Origin: Pseudocolwellia agarivorans
GTDB lineage: Bacteria; Pseudomonadota; Gammaproteobacteria; Enterobacterales; Alteromonadaceae
Assembly (NCBI RefSeq): GCF_002000085.1
Contig: NZ_MUZU01000006.1
Span: 124,001 to 188,000 of the forward strand
Length of the DNA stretch: 64,000 nucleotides
Direction: 5' to 3'
The notes under the pieces: generated by a model
The model's input: the letters and a program-made list of their open reading frames with translations, nothing else
Databases searched by the model: none
What the model was told of the DNA's origin: nothing
Shown here: piece by piece, positions 1 to 8,780 of the stretch
How the letters are laid out: every line of letters starts with the position of its first letter
How positions within the stretch are numbered: the stretch's first letter is position 1
Position numbers and translations under genes: made by a program

Positions 1-564
1 TTGATTAAGCAATGCCATGGTTTTTTCAGCTTCAGCGGGTTCTTTATCGTCTAACTGAATTCCATCATGAGTTCTTGGTCCGGGGTAAATAAATGAATGC
101 CCAGTGGCTTGCGGTAGAGGATTTATGCCCACTTGATGCATAACGCTAATAATGTCGCAGAAAAAACCAGAACGTACAATTTTACCGTTTTCAATACAGT
201 TAAAATCAGCATAACGCACCATAGCGACCTGCCCTGAGCGCGGAATACCCAGCCAGTCTTTATCAAACTGCACCATAAAGTGTCCCATACTCGTTACCCA
301 ATTAGCATTGTCGTTACCACTAACTCCAGCCATGAAGACATCTTGTCGACGTTGAATATTTTTAAAGGCATGCATAAAAGGTTGCCAAAATATTTCGTTA
401 ACCGCTTGCGGGCCTTTTTGCTCATTAAATGGATGCACGCCATACCACTGACAATCATCACTCATATATTGAGTCAATACATCGCCAACAGTTTCAGGTG
501 ATGATGCTTCTAACGCCTGATAATACTCAAGTATAAGATTTTTATTTTTTTGTTCATTCGTCAT
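1..564 (-). CDS. SnoaL/NTF2-like fold protein (3' end outside window)
   Basis: The minus-strand frame opens with ATG at 562-564 and stays open to base 1, giving 188 residues without a stop, so the C-terminus lies outside the window. The N-terminus reads MTNEQKNKNLILEYYQALE, then QYMSDDCQWYGVHPFNE and later GHFMVQFDKDWLGIPRSG; this is the pattern of SnoaL-like (polyketide-cyclase-like, NTF2-fold) proteins, which form a cone-shaped cavity for a small hydrophobic ligand. No signal peptide is visible, so a cytosolic role is likely. It is divergent from the symporter at 812 and shares its intergenic region, including the palindrome at 734-747. Substrate unknown; the fold assignment is fairly secure, any enzymatic role is not. 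Confidence 0.72.
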   Translation of the reverse strand, partial: MTNEQKNKNLILEYYQALEASSPETVGDVLTQYMSDDCQWYGVHPFNEQKGPQAVNEIFWQPFMHAFKNIQRRQDVFMAGVSGNDNANWVTSMGHFMVQFDKDWLGIPRSGQVAMVRYADFNCIENGKIVRSGFFCDIISVMHQVGINPLPQATGHSFIYPGPRTHDGIQLDDKEPAEAEKTMALLNQ

Positions 565-733
565 TTTTATTCTCGTATGGCTGTGTGATTTTTAAATTCA
601 CAATAAAAATAATGAGGTTAACGTTACTATCTGCGTTACACCTAAAGGTTAATTTTATGCTCAAAATGAAATGTTTCCACTCAATTTACTGAATATCTAC
701 TTTCATATTATTTTAAACAATGCTATGTTTAAA

Positions 734-747
734 TGACTTCGAAGTCA
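734..747. promoter_or_regulatory. 14-bp perfect palindrome, candidate operator
   Basis: TGACTTCGAAGTCA is a perfect palindrome in the divergent promoter region between the NTF2-like gene (start 564) and the symporter gene (start 812). The same motif with one substitution (TGACTTCGACGTCA) lies at 8278-8291 upstream of the TonB receptor. A shared transcription factor site (GntR-like spacing is possible) is inferred; no regulator gene for it is seen in the window. Confidence 0.55.
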
Positions 748-811
748 ACGAAGAATAATTAACAATAATGAACAACAGAAGACTTCAATATAATCTTAAA
801 GAGAGATATGT

Positions 812-2422
812 ATGACAGAATTTGGAACGCTAAATTGGACGATACTCATCGTTTATATACTCGGTAACCTTTTTCTTGGTTATGTAGTGAGTAAAAAAGT
901 CAGTTCGTCTGACGACTTTTATCTTGGGCAAAAAACAACACCGTGGTGGGCGATAGGCATTTCAGTTATTGCCACCTACGTCAGTGCCTTAACATTTTTA
1001 GGTGCGCCAGCATGGGCATACAAAGACGGCCTTTCGGTAATTGCTATCCACCTTAATTATCCACTTGTTATTATTGCCGTTATTACCTTTTTCTTCCCCT
1101 TCTTTTATAACGCCGGGGTTGCCTCTATTTACGAATACCAAGAAAAACGCTTCGGGAAAAAAGCACGTGCTTTAGTCTCAGGCATTTGGTTAATATCGCA
1201 AACAATGGGCTCAGCTGCGGTACTTTATGCGACCTCAATTGTACTGAGCTTTATTACGGGTATTCCTGAAATTACCGCCATATTTATTGTGACCATAATA
1301 GCCCTTATTTATACCGTAATGGGAGGGATAACCGCCGTTATTTGGACCGATGTTATTCAGTCAGGCATATTGTTTTTAGGGGCTGGTGTTATTATGTATG
1401 CCCTTATCGACACCAGCACAACCCCGGTTATGGAAAGTCTTGCACAGTTAAAAGCGCAAGGTAAAACCAACCCTCTTAACTTTGATTTCGACTTTACTAA
1501 TACCACCACCGTTTGGTCAGGTATATTAGCGATGACCCTCTACCACATTACGGTATATGGCACTAACCAAATGATGGTGCAACGAACGTTAGCCGCCAAA
1601 AACATTGGTGATGCTAAAAAGTCTTACTTATTAATGGGTTTTCTAGCTTTCTTTGTTTACTTCTTTTTCATTATTTTGGGTATTTTATTTTACAACTATT
1701 ACCAAGGTAAGCCGTTTGAAAACGAAAATACCATTATTTTAGAGTTTGCTGCTCAATATGGTATGCCGGGCTTAATGGGGATTATTGCTGCTGCAGTTAT
1801 GGCGGCTTCTATGTCAAGTTTAGACTCCGCATTCAATTCTTTATCTACCGTATCAACGCTAGATTTTTATAAGAAATATTACAAGCCTAATGAAACCGAC
1901 AAACACTACCTTAATGTATCGCGTGTTTTCACAGTATTTTGGGCTGCCATAATTGTTTTCCCTGCCATTATGTACCACCTACACAGCTCAGGCTCTATTT
2001 TAGAAGTGTTAAGTAAAGTCGGCTCGTATTTCGTTGGCGCACAATTAGGGATGTTTGGTTTAGGTTTCTTCTCTAAACACGCAACGGAGCGTGGACTATT
2101 AGTAGGAACATTTGTTGGTGTATTAGCTGTTGCTTATACCGCTATTTACACCGATGTAGCATGGCCTTGGTACGCAGCTATAGGCGCTTTCGTTAACGTT
2201 GTGGTTACGATTATTGCCAGTATTGCCATTGACGGTAAACAAGCTGAATACTCGCCTTATAGCGTTAAAGGTCAAATTAAAGCCTTTGCCGATAGTGGCA
2301 AACCAGAAAAAGAAAATGGCTGGTATTTAGTGCCGGGTAAGGTAGACAAAGTCTGTTATTCACTCTTTGGCTTCTTCATTTTCACCCTAGTATTTTTATT
2401 CTCTTTTGAGCTATTCATTTAA
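812..2422 (+). CDS. Sodium:solute symporter (SSS family)
   Basis: This 536-residue inner-membrane protein has about 13 hydrophobic segments beginning right after the N-terminus (NWTILIVYILGNLFLGYVV). Hallmarks of the SSS/SGLT family are GGITAVIWTDVIQSGILFLG near residue 170, YGTNQMMVQRTLAAKN near 250 and MAASMSSLDSAFNSLSTV near 330, the last being the Na+-site helix with consecutive Ser residues. It would import an organic solute with Na+. It is first in an apparent operon: the next gene starts 16 bases after its stop. The palindrome at 734-747 lies 65 bases upstream of the start, a good operator position. Substrate is not readable; partnership with NTF2-like enzymes suggests a small carbon compound rather than a simple sugar. 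Confidence 0.88.
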   Translation: MTEFGTLNWTILIVYILGNLFLGYVVSKKVSSSDDFYLGQKTTPWWAIGISVIATYVSALTFLGAPAWAYKDGLSVIAIHLNYPLVIIAVITFFFPFFYNAGVASIYEYQEKRFGKKARALVSGIWLISQTMGSAAVLYATSIVLSFITGIPEITAIFIVTIIALIYTVMGGITAVIWTDVIQSGILFLGAGVIMYALIDTSTTPVMESLAQLKAQGKTNPLNFDFDFTNTTTVWSGILAMTLYHITVYGTNQMMVQRTLAAKNIGDAKKSYLLMGFLAFFVYFFFIILGILFYNYYQGKPFENENTIILEFAAQYGMPGLMGIIAAAVMAASMSSLDSAFNSLSTVSTLDFYKKYYKPNETDKHYLNVSRVFTVFWAAIIVFPAIMYHLHSSGSILEVLSKVGSYFVGAQLGMFGLGFFSKHATERGLLVGTFVGVLAVAYTAIYTDVAWPWYAAIGAFVNVVVTIIASIAIDGKQAEYSPYSVKGQIKAFADSGKPEKENGWYLVPGKVDKVCYSLFGFFIFTLVFLFSFELFI

Positions 2423-2438
2423 AGTAACGAGTTAAACT

Positions 2439-3548
2439 ATGAGTATTAAGTTAAACAAATCAATAACACAGGTACATTGGCAACCTCTAACAGCGTTGTT
2501 AGAGCCAGCAGGTGCCAAGCAACAAGCGCTTACAGGGTTCGATGATGAATTCGTTGATATTGTTGATTACATTATTCGTATAACTCACCGCATTTGGGAA
2601 CAAAAAAATGTGGGATTATGCTACCGCTATTACAGCGAAATTTGTCCAGTATTTACCTTGGGCGGATATTCTGAATGTGTTGAGCAAGTGGTTCAAAACA
2701 CTCTAAAAACCATTGCTGCTTTCCCTGACAGAAGTTTAATTGGCGAAAACGTTATATGGAAAGAAGAAGCTGACGGCACTTATTATTCGTCACATTTAAT
2801 TACCAGTATTATGACCAACACAGGTAATTCTGATTTTGGTTTAGCCACCAATAAAACAGGACGAGTAACGACCATTGCTGACTGTGTTTGTTTTGAAAAC
2901 AAAATAATTAAAGAATGGTTAGTGCGAGATAATAGCTTTTTGATCAGCCAATTAGGGCTTGATCTTATTGACGCTGCTATTCATTTTTCAGCCCTTACAC
3001 CTAACGATACCTTTAATGAATGGTATAACAGTGAATACAATCGTGTACTCGCAGCAAAACACAGAACAGAGTTAAGCTTTACCGAAAGTAGTTGGACAAC
3101 TGAAAGCTTTGTTCATGCTTGGGCGCAAACCTTATTTAATCAAAAACAATTTTCTACCTTAACGCAGTTTTATCATGTTGCGGCTGCCCATCAATGGCCA
3201 GGAGGTAGACAATCGACAGGGTTAGCTCAAATTAGCGGTACGTTAATTCAGTGGTTAGCACAATGCCCTGATGCCAAAATGACGATTGATCATATTGGCG
3301 TAACAGGCTTTGACGACGACACCATAGATATTGCCATTAGATGGTCGGTAGCAGGAACCTTTAACCCACACATCGACAGATTATCATCATTAAAAGGTAA
3401 CCGCTTTTTTGTATTAGGTTGTACCCATATGCGAGTAAAAAATCAGAAAATAATTAAAGAAGTTACCGTATTCGATGAAATTTCTTTATACGCTAATATG
3501 ATCCGCGAGTCGGGTCATTCACTACCATTATTAGCACAAGGAGTTTAA
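2439..3548 (+). CDS. Double-length SnoaL/NTF2-like protein
   Basis: A 369-residue soluble protein without a signal peptide. The first half (about residues 35-175, from DDEFVDIVDYIIRITHRIWE through WKEEADGTYYSSHLITSIM to NKIIKEWLVRDNS) and the second half (about 215-350, from SFVHAWAQTLFNQKQF through DIAIRWSVAGTFN) each look like one NTF2/SnoaL-type domain, so the protein appears to be an internal tandem of the fold. It follows the symporter by 16 bases and precedes a second NTF2-like gene by 2 bases, so it is almost certainly co-transcribed and translationally coupled. Single-domain SnoaL proteins are about 120-150 residues, so this length is unusual. Catalytic residues cannot be assigned by eye. 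Confidence 0.7.
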   Translation: MSIKLNKSITQVHWQPLTALLEPAGAKQQALTGFDDEFVDIVDYIIRITHRIWEQKNVGLCYRYYSEICPVFTLGGYSECVEQVVQNTLKTIAAFPDRSLIGENVIWKEEADGTYYSSHLITSIMTNTGNSDFGLATNKTGRVTTIADCVCFENKIIKEWLVRDNSFLISQLGLDLIDAAIHFSALTPNDTFNEWYNSEYNRVLAAKHRTELSFTESSWTTESFVHAWAQTLFNQKQFSTLTQFYHVAAAHQWPGGRQSTGLAQISGTLIQWLAQCPDAKMTIDHIGVTGFDDDTIDIAIRWSVAGTFNPHIDRLSSLKGNRFFVLGCTHMRVKNQKIIKEVTVFDEISLYANMIRESGHSLPLLAQGV

Positions 3549-3550
3549 TC

Positions 3551-4420
3551 ATGTTTAATCAACTTATCGCGTTATACACCGAAGGTGATTTAGCACAGTT
3601 ATCGTCTCGTATTTTGCACAGCACGGCATGGAAACAGCACGACTTCACCGCTTACGGTAGTATGCAAATAAACAAGCTATGGCTTAAAAGCTTAGAGCAA
3701 TTTGGTTTTTTACAAGTAACTAAGCAGCAAGAAATACAGGGCGATAATTTTTCAGCGCTATATATAGAGCTATCGAAAGAATCGACAAGTAATAACGAAA
3801 ACGTTTCTATCACTTTTTTCTTTGAGCATAACAACGAGCACATTAAACGTTTGCATTGTATAGTAGATACCTTAGCCCTTGCTAAATTATTACAGCAAGA
3901 GCCTAGTGTTTTAATTGATGCGCTGCCAACACCTGATCCTTTATTACTGAGTCAGTTTGATCATCAATTACACCCTAAAAGTTATCATGCCACGCCTAAC
4001 GATGTATGCGACTTACCTAACAGCATTAGCGAAACGGTAAATCAATGGTGGAATATATGGCAAGAAAAACAACTCGCTAGCTTTAAAAATATTTATAGCG
4101 ATAGTGCAAAAATACAAATAGCTGGCTTTGGCTCTCATGAAGGGTTTAAGCAACTACGCGACTTCCAACTGAAAGTACATAACCGTATGAATCGCAGCTA
4201 TTGCCAGTTAGAAAACATATGTGTTGATAAAGCAGAAAGTTCACTTGCAGTAAAATGGCATATTGATGGTGACTATATTGATAACGGTAAAATTAAGCGT
4301 ATTCGTGTACCCGTTATTTCAGTACTGACTATAGAAAATAAACATATTGTAGAAGAGCAACTGCAAATAGACTGGTTAGCTTTATACAAACAATACGACC
4401 TGAGTTATCCGTTTGTATAA
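3551..4420 (+). CDS. NTF2-like protein, operon partner of the previous gene
   Basis: This 289-residue soluble protein starts 2 bases after the stop of the preceding gene. The C-terminal half (about residues 155-289) has an NTF2/SnoaL look: SETVNQWWNIWQEKQLASFK, then IYSDSAKIQIAGFGSHEGFK, VKWHIDGDYIDNGK and a final strand ISVLTIENKHIVEEQLQIDW. The N-terminal half may be a diverged second copy, but this is weak. No signal peptide or membrane segment is present. The tight spacing suggests the two double-length proteins may form one hetero-oligomer acting on the substrate imported by the symporter; that is inference from gene order only. Confidence 0.62.
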   Translation: MFNQLIALYTEGDLAQLSSRILHSTAWKQHDFTAYGSMQINKLWLKSLEQFGFLQVTKQQEIQGDNFSALYIELSKESTSNNENVSITFFFEHNNEHIKRLHCIVDTLALAKLLQQEPSVLIDALPTPDPLLLSQFDHQLHPKSYHATPNDVCDLPNSISETVNQWWNIWQEKQLASFKNIYSDSAKIQIAGFGSHEGFKQLRDFQLKVHNRMNRSYCQLENICVDKAESSLAVKWHIDGDYIDNGKIKRIRVPVISVLTIENKHIVEEQLQIDWLALYKQYDLSYPFV

Positions 4421-4757
4421 GTAAGCTAAACACTGAATCAGTATTACATGTATATCGCTCTTAATTTAGCGCGATATACATTTAAGTTCCCCTCCTAAAA
4501 AGTTCTACTTTTTAAAAAATTTATTAACCACAGAGAAAAGATTAAGAGAAAGAAAGATACATAACGTTAATCAGCTGAATTCAGTATCAACTTAGCCGTT
4601 TACAGCTCCCTTATTTAAACAACGATTTTAAACCACAAAGAAAAATTCAAGAGAAGATCAAAGAAAGAACTGATCCATTCTTTTTAATTCCACCATAAGT
4701 AATCTATTATGGTTATTCAATCGTATTGCTAGTTAACTACCGCTATCGAGAAACTCA
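4421..4757. other. Intergenic stretch with hairpin and two purine-rich repeats
   Basis: After the stop of the upstream operon there is a hairpin (see the terminator at 4449-4480). Further on, two imperfect purine-rich segments, starting near 4526 (AACCACAGAGAAAAGATTAA) and near 4631 (AACCACAAAGAAAAATTCAA), look like diverged copies of one short repeat about 105 bases apart. No gene is seen. Confidence 0.4.
4449..4480 (+). terminator. Hairpin after the symporter/NTF2 operon
   Basis: TGTATATCGC and GCGATATACA form a 10-bp stem around a 12-base loop, followed by TTTAAG. It sits 28 bases past the stop at 4420 and probably ends the operon, though the T-tract is short. Confidence 0.5.
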
Positions 4758-4937
4758 ATGTTTTCACTATTTAAATCAGACCCAACCAAAAAACTCAATA
4801 AGCTTTATGAAGCTAAACTAGAGCAAGCTATGCAAGCCCAAAGAAATGGCGACATAAAAAGTTACTCAGAATTAACTGTTGAAGCAGAAGAAATACATAA
4901 ACAAATAAAAGAGATGGAAAAAACAGGAAATAAATAA
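4758..4937 (+). CDS. Small DUF6435-like protein (59 aa)
   Basis: A short ORF encodes MFSLFKSDPTKKLNKLYEAK followed by LEQAMQAQRNGDIKSYSELT and a charged C-terminus ending KEMEKTGNK. The pattern MFxLFKSDPxKKL...EQAMxAQRNGDIxxYSxLxxEAE is typical of the small proteobacterial DUF6435 family as I remember it. It is predicted to be an all-helical cytosolic protein; no function is known. It stands alone between the symporter operon and the convergent NTF2-like gene at 5052, with only a weak purine-rich stretch (CGAGAAACTC) as a ribosome site. Coding is supported by family resemblance and a complete start-stop frame, not by length. Confidence 0.78.
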   Translation: MFSLFKSDPTKKLNKLYEAKLEQAMQAQRNGDIKSYSELTVEAEEIHKQIKEMEKTGNK

Positions 4938-5051
4938 ATCGTAGAATTACGATATAGGTGACTTTTTATATAATGACTCGCCAAATTGAAATTGACGAGT
5001 GATTACGCTAGAGCATTTATAGCATTACTTAGAATACCATTGCTCTGATGC

Positions 5052-5480
5052 TTAGCTCCAACCTAGTTGTTGTACGCTAATGGTGTCATTCCAAATTTTT
5101 GTCATGTGTTTGATCAGTCCATTCTCGAATTCCATATTATAAGCATAATCAGCAATAAAAGAGTTACCTGTTGGTGGAACAGGTCCTCCTTCAGCAGTGT
5201 GGGTACCTTCAATAATTCCTAAAGCAGCGACACAATTTCGTTCTTCATCAGCGGCAATAAATTTTAATTCATATTTTCCGTCAGGAATTATAATTAATAA
5301 GTTTTTCATCCATTCACAATATACATCAAGAGACGTTATACCTTCTAAGGCAGATGTTTGTGATGAAAAGGTTGCATCTTGATGACAATATTTGCTACAA
5401 AAATTCCAGCCTTTTCCAGTTTCGCATGCATCAAAAAATTGATGAGCAACTTCAAGTGTATTTGACATATTCATTCCCAT
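5052..5480 (-). CDS. SnoaL-like / NTF2-fold protein
   Basis: A 142-residue soluble protein with the classic single-domain SnoaL layout: an N-terminal helix (VAHQFFDACETGKGWNFCSK), an early strand (DATFSSQTSALEGITSLDVY), IIPDGKYELKFIAADEERNC in the middle and a terminal strand pair (YAYNMEFENGLIKHMTKIW). Two in-frame starts exist (MGMN and MSNT); MSNTLEVAHQF at 5468 is plausible but no strong Shine-Dalgarno decides between them. It is the fourth NTF2-fold gene within 5.5 kb, next to the TonB receptor gene read in the same direction, from which it is separated by a terminator hairpin, so the two are probably separate transcripts. Probably handles the same ligand class as the symporter operon (inference). 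Confidence 0.78.
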   Translation of the reverse strand: MGMNMSNTLEVAHQFFDACETGKGWNFCSKYCHQDATFSSQTSALEGITSLDVYCEWMKNLLIIIPDGKYELKFIAADEERNCVAALGIIEGTHTAEGGPVPPTGNSFIADYAYNMEFENGLIKHMTKIWNDTISVQQLGWS

Positions 5481-5577
5481 TAAATCAGTATTGTTGAGGA
5501 GGTAATAATTTTTAAAGCAACGTAAATTTTTATTTTTTAACGACTTATATTTAATTTACTCGCTAACTTTTTTCCAT

Positions 5578-5606
5578 AAAAAACCGCAGGTATTCTGCGG
5601 TTTTTT
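5578..5606 (-). terminator. Rho-independent terminator of the TonB receptor gene
   Basis: AAAAAACCGCAG and CTGCGGTTTTTT pair perfectly around a 5-base loop. A- and T-runs on the two sides allow it to work in both directions; it lies 32 bases beyond the receptor stop on the minus strand. Confidence 0.85.
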
Positions 5607-5637
5607 AAGGGCTTAACTAATAAACTTTAAATAAGGA

Positions 5638-8022
5638 TTAGAAAGAATACTTAAGACTTGCCCCCCATGTTCTTGGATCGCTCCAGTTAGCTTGTACTGA
5701 GTTAATAGGTTGACCATCTTTAAGTTGAGAATGAACAACAGCACGTGTTAATACCGCTTTATCCGTTAAGTTATTAATAAAGAAATCAACTTGTAAATCT
5801 TCTTTAATGATCCAAGTTAAACGCGCATTAACAATGCCATGAGCATCAACTCGAGTTTCAGGTGTATTTACATCAAAAGCATAGTAATCGTCAGAGTATG
5901 TCGCTTGTAGATGCGGAATTAAAAATCCACCATTATCTAATTCAACTTCATAAGTCACGCCAAAACCAACAGTGTATTCAGGTGCCATTGCAGGAGACCA
6001 ACCAGCAAAACTAAATTGACTATTATTGTCGTTAATATCTTGGCGACCTTCAAAGTTGCCTAATCCTAATAAAGGACGTAATTGAGAATTACCTACCGCA
6101 TAGTCGTCTGAAAATTCAGCATCTAACCAAGTGAACGTACCATTAACAGATAGGTTATCCGTTGGATACCATTGCATATCCATCTCAATACCTTTCGTTT
6201 CAATGCTTCCGCCGTTTTCATAATATTCAAAACTTTGTGTTGTACCTGCTTCAACACATTGCAGTACCGTATCGCTAGTGGTTATATCATTACATGCAAC
6301 AGCAAATAATTGTGCTTTAACATCGTCGTATTCATTAACGAAAGCCGAAATATTTAAACGCATTTCGCCATCAAGTAAGGTACTTTTCATCCCTACTTCA
6401 TACGACATAACTTCTTCGTTGTCGTAAAGCGGATCCGCACCACGAGAAACAACACGACCATCATTAGCACCACCAGTTCTAACACCTGTAGCAGCAGATG
6501 CGTACATCATTAAATCATCACTTTGATCAAACTCAACAGCAGCTTTCCACAATACGGCTGAATCATCCCAATCAGGAATATCATCCCCTGTAAAACTCTT
6601 CTCATCTTTGTTATAGCGTAAACCACCCACTAAACGTAAGTCTTCAGATACCTCATAACGTAATTGACCAAATACAGCGATTGAATCTGACGTATGTGGG
6701 TCATGATCAGGGTTCCCCCAACTAGGCACAACGATTGAATCTGGAACACCATTTCCTGTAGTATCTGTACTTGATAACCATTCCCAGTCAGCTTCTTGAT
6801 CAAAGTAGTATAAACCAGCAATCCATTGTAAAGGACCTTCATGATTTGAAGAGATTTGTAGCTCTGTTGAAATCGTTTTTTGATCATCTTGGCGACCAAA
6901 ACCGCCAACCGAATCTAACCCTCCATCACTGTAATCATTATCGTAAAACTGTTTACCACTTAATTCAGAGTAGTTTGATGTCCATTTAAAATCCGCAACA
7001 TCGGTGTACCATTCTAATGTTGCTGTAGCAGAAAATGCTTCTTGCTTATCAAGTGACATAGCATTTCGGTATACGTCGTATGGTCCAATATCATTGCGCT
7101 CAACATCATCACGTTGATAAATATGACCTGGTGTTACCGTAGCATTAGGATTGTATACGCCTGGGCTAGTTTCTGTTAAAGAATAGCCTGCTATTTGCTG
7201 ATAGCCCCAAATAGCTTCAGAGTTAGCATCTTTTTTAGAATAATCGACACGGAAGGTCGCATTGAAATCTTTACTTGGTTCATATCGAGTGACTGAACGC
7301 GCATAGAAAGAATTTTTTTCACGCAAGTCATCAGAAGGGCCTAATAAAAAGTGGTTTTTGATATAACCATCATGTCGATCTGAAGCAACCACAACACGTG
7401 TTGCCAAATTATCTGTTAAAGGAAGATTTAATACCCCTTCGTAAGCACTACGGTTGTATGCGCCCGTAGTAATTTTAACATTACCTTCAATATCATCCAT
7501 GTTCGGACGATTAGTAATAACATTAATACTACCGGCAAAGGTATTACGACCATACAATGTACCTTGAGGACCACGTAATACTTCAATACGTTCAATATCA
7601 ACAAAAGCCCCCATGCCCGCTGTTGTTGTTGGTACATAAATACCATCTTGGAAAATACCGACTATTTGCTCAGCAATACCTGTACCTGCAACCCCTACTT
7701 CGTTAGTACGAGCACCACGCATAGCCGGTCTAACTTCACCACCTGAGCTGCCTACTTTTAAGCCAGGAACAACTTGCTGTAAACCAGTTATATCAATAAT
7801 ACCCGCACGTTCAACATCGTCTGAGCCCAATGCTGTAATTGAAGATGACACTTCTTGTAAGTCTTGTGAATGTCTGTTGGCGGTAACAACAATTTTTTCA
7901 ATTTTATGGGATTCTTTTTCCACGTTAGCTTCTTCAGCTAAAGCCGTTTGGCTCAAAAAAGCATTAGTAATAGCTAATGCTAGCGTGGTTTTTAACAGCT
8001 TATTTCGTGTAACTGGCTTCAT
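5638..8022 (-). CDS. TonB-dependent outer-membrane receptor
   Basis: This 794-residue protein has a signal peptide ending near TALAEEA (about residue 29), a TonB box (EKIVVTANR, about 42-50), a plug domain (GLQQVVPGLKVGSSGG; VDIERIEVLRGPQGTLYGRN; AGSINVITNRPN) and a 22-strand-type barrel ending in the C-terminal aromatic residue of KYSF. It imports a ligand across the outer membrane using TonB energy. The sequence is of the broad Alteromonadales/sphingomonad 'IroN/FecA-like' catabolic type, not BtuB; no B12-specific feature was recognised. It carries no riboswitch of its own. A near-palindrome at 8278-8291 resembling the symporter promoter element links it to the NTF2/symporter locus rather than to the CobN operon on its other side. 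Confidence 0.92.
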   Translation of the reverse strand: MKPVTRNKLLKTTLALAITNAFLSQTALAEEANVEKESHKIEKIVVTANRHSQDLQEVSSSITALGSDDVERAGIIDITGLQQVVPGLKVGSSGGEVRPAMRGARTNEVGVAGTGIAEQIVGIFQDGIYVPTTTAGMGAFVDIERIEVLRGPQGTLYGRNTFAGSINVITNRPNMDDIEGNVKITTGAYNRSAYEGVLNLPLTDNLATRVVVASDRHDGYIKNHFLLGPSDDLREKNSFYARSVTRYEPSKDFNATFRVDYSKKDANSEAIWGYQQIAGYSLTETSPGVYNPNATVTPGHIYQRDDVERNDIGPYDVYRNAMSLDKQEAFSATATLEWYTDVADFKWTSNYSELSGKQFYDNDYSDGGLDSVGGFGRQDDQKTISTELQISSNHEGPLQWIAGLYYFDQEADWEWLSSTDTTGNGVPDSIVVPSWGNPDHDPHTSDSIAVFGQLRYEVSEDLRLVGGLRYNKDEKSFTGDDIPDWDDSAVLWKAAVEFDQSDDLMMYASAATGVRTGGANDGRVVSRGADPLYDNEEVMSYEVGMKSTLLDGEMRLNISAFVNEYDDVKAQLFAVACNDITTSDTVLQCVEAGTTQSFEYYENGGSIETKGIEMDMQWYPTDNLSVNGTFTWLDAEFSDDYAVGNSQLRPLLGLGNFEGRQDINDNNSQFSFAGWSPAMAPEYTVGFGVTYEVELDNGGFLIPHLQATYSDDYYAFDVNTPETRVDAHGIVNARLTWIIKEDLQVDFFINNLTDKAVLTRAVVHSQLKDGQPINSVQANWSDPRTWGASLKYSF

Positions 8023-8277
8023 GTGTTATTCCTCATCCTCTACTTAAAATTATAAGTACAAAAGTTCATGTTAAAAGTGCGAACAATAATAGGGCTGTTT
8101 TAATGGTTATTTATTGCCCTTACCCATATTTGTACTTCGGAATCATTTTTATGTCAAGGGTCTATCAATAACACAAAATAAAGAAGTTAAAACATCAATA
8201 GCAACAACACAAATAAAAACCTTACTAAACAAAACGATAAAACAAAAACAAATAAAAACAATAAATCACAAAAATAA

Positions 8278-8291
8278 TGACTTCGACGTCA
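8278..8291. promoter_or_regulatory. Near-palindromic candidate operator of the TonB receptor gene
   Basis: TGACTTCGACGTCA differs by one base from the perfect palindrome TGACTTCGAAGTCA at 734-747. It lies about 256 bases upstream of the receptor start, rather far for direct repression, so it may be an activator site or serve a distant promoter. Confidence 0.45.
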
Positions 8292-8464
8292 CTAATGTAA
8301 CGAATTGTAAAAATCATTAAAATAATAAACACAAATAAGACAATAAATGATAACAAGGTTAATCGGCTCATTTACCCACTAAAATAGTGAATGTAAAAGT
8401 AGCTTTATTGACAATATTCGCTGCAGTCTGTAAAAAGGACATAAGTCTCAGCATGCTCATTTTT

Positions 8465-8600
8465 ATTGATGTTTTCATCATTTAAATGTGCCTCATGGAA
8501 TCCAGTATTAACAACATAAATCTGGAGCTGTCCTCGCAACTGTATTTGTTATTGAAAATATTATATTTCCAATAACATAAGCCAGACACATGACGCTGAT
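8465..8600 (+). promoter_or_regulatory. Cobalamin (B12) riboswitch
   Basis: The core signatures of the cobalamin aptamer appear in order: GGAATCCAG, then the pairing partner CTGGAG running into CTGTCCTCGCAACTGTA, a variable hairpin (TTGTTATTG / CAATAACA), and the B12 box AGCCAGACACATGACG. Family consensus is GGAA...CC-stem...CCCGCAACTGTA...AGCCAGGA-AC-TGCC. Downstream, TTGAG/CTCAA and CTCTAT/ATAGAG inverted repeats could form the expression platform before the cobN-like start at 8781. In Gram-negative bacteria this class usually shuts expression off when adenosylcobalamin is abundant. Aptamer ends are approximate. Confidence 0.82.
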
Positions 8601-8780
8601 ACCTACTGTTTTGAGCGAGAATACTCAATTTAGCACAGCAATTTTCTAGATTTTTTAGCCTTTACTCTATTTCAATCTGAATATAGAGCTTAGTCTGTTA
8701 CTTCAATTCTAGAGGCAAATAAACACGCGCTGTTCTTTATTTAATTCTCTCCCCCTATTTTTAATTGGCTTTGAGAATTT

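Larger units (their letters stand above)
8023..8780. other. Long divergent intergenic region with operator and riboswitch
   Basis: This 758-base region between the divergent TonB receptor and cobN-like genes contains the near-palindromic site at 8278-8291 and a cobalamin riboswitch at about 8465-8600 (separate entries). Bases 8160-8270 are extremely A-rich. No credible gene is present; the open frame at 8114-8320 is low-complexity Lys/Thr/Asn. Confidence 0.7.

Noticed and set aside
5638-8022. TonB receptor as BtuB partner of the CobN-like operon
   Set aside because: No B12 riboswitch faces it, no BtuB-specific feature was recognised, and its upstream motif matches the symporter locus instead. 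It cannot be fully excluded.
8114-8320. 68-residue open frame upstream of the TonB receptor
   Set aside because: Low-complexity Lys/Thr/Asn translation of A-rich noncoding DNA; it overlaps the candidate operator and has no ribosome site or family resemblance.
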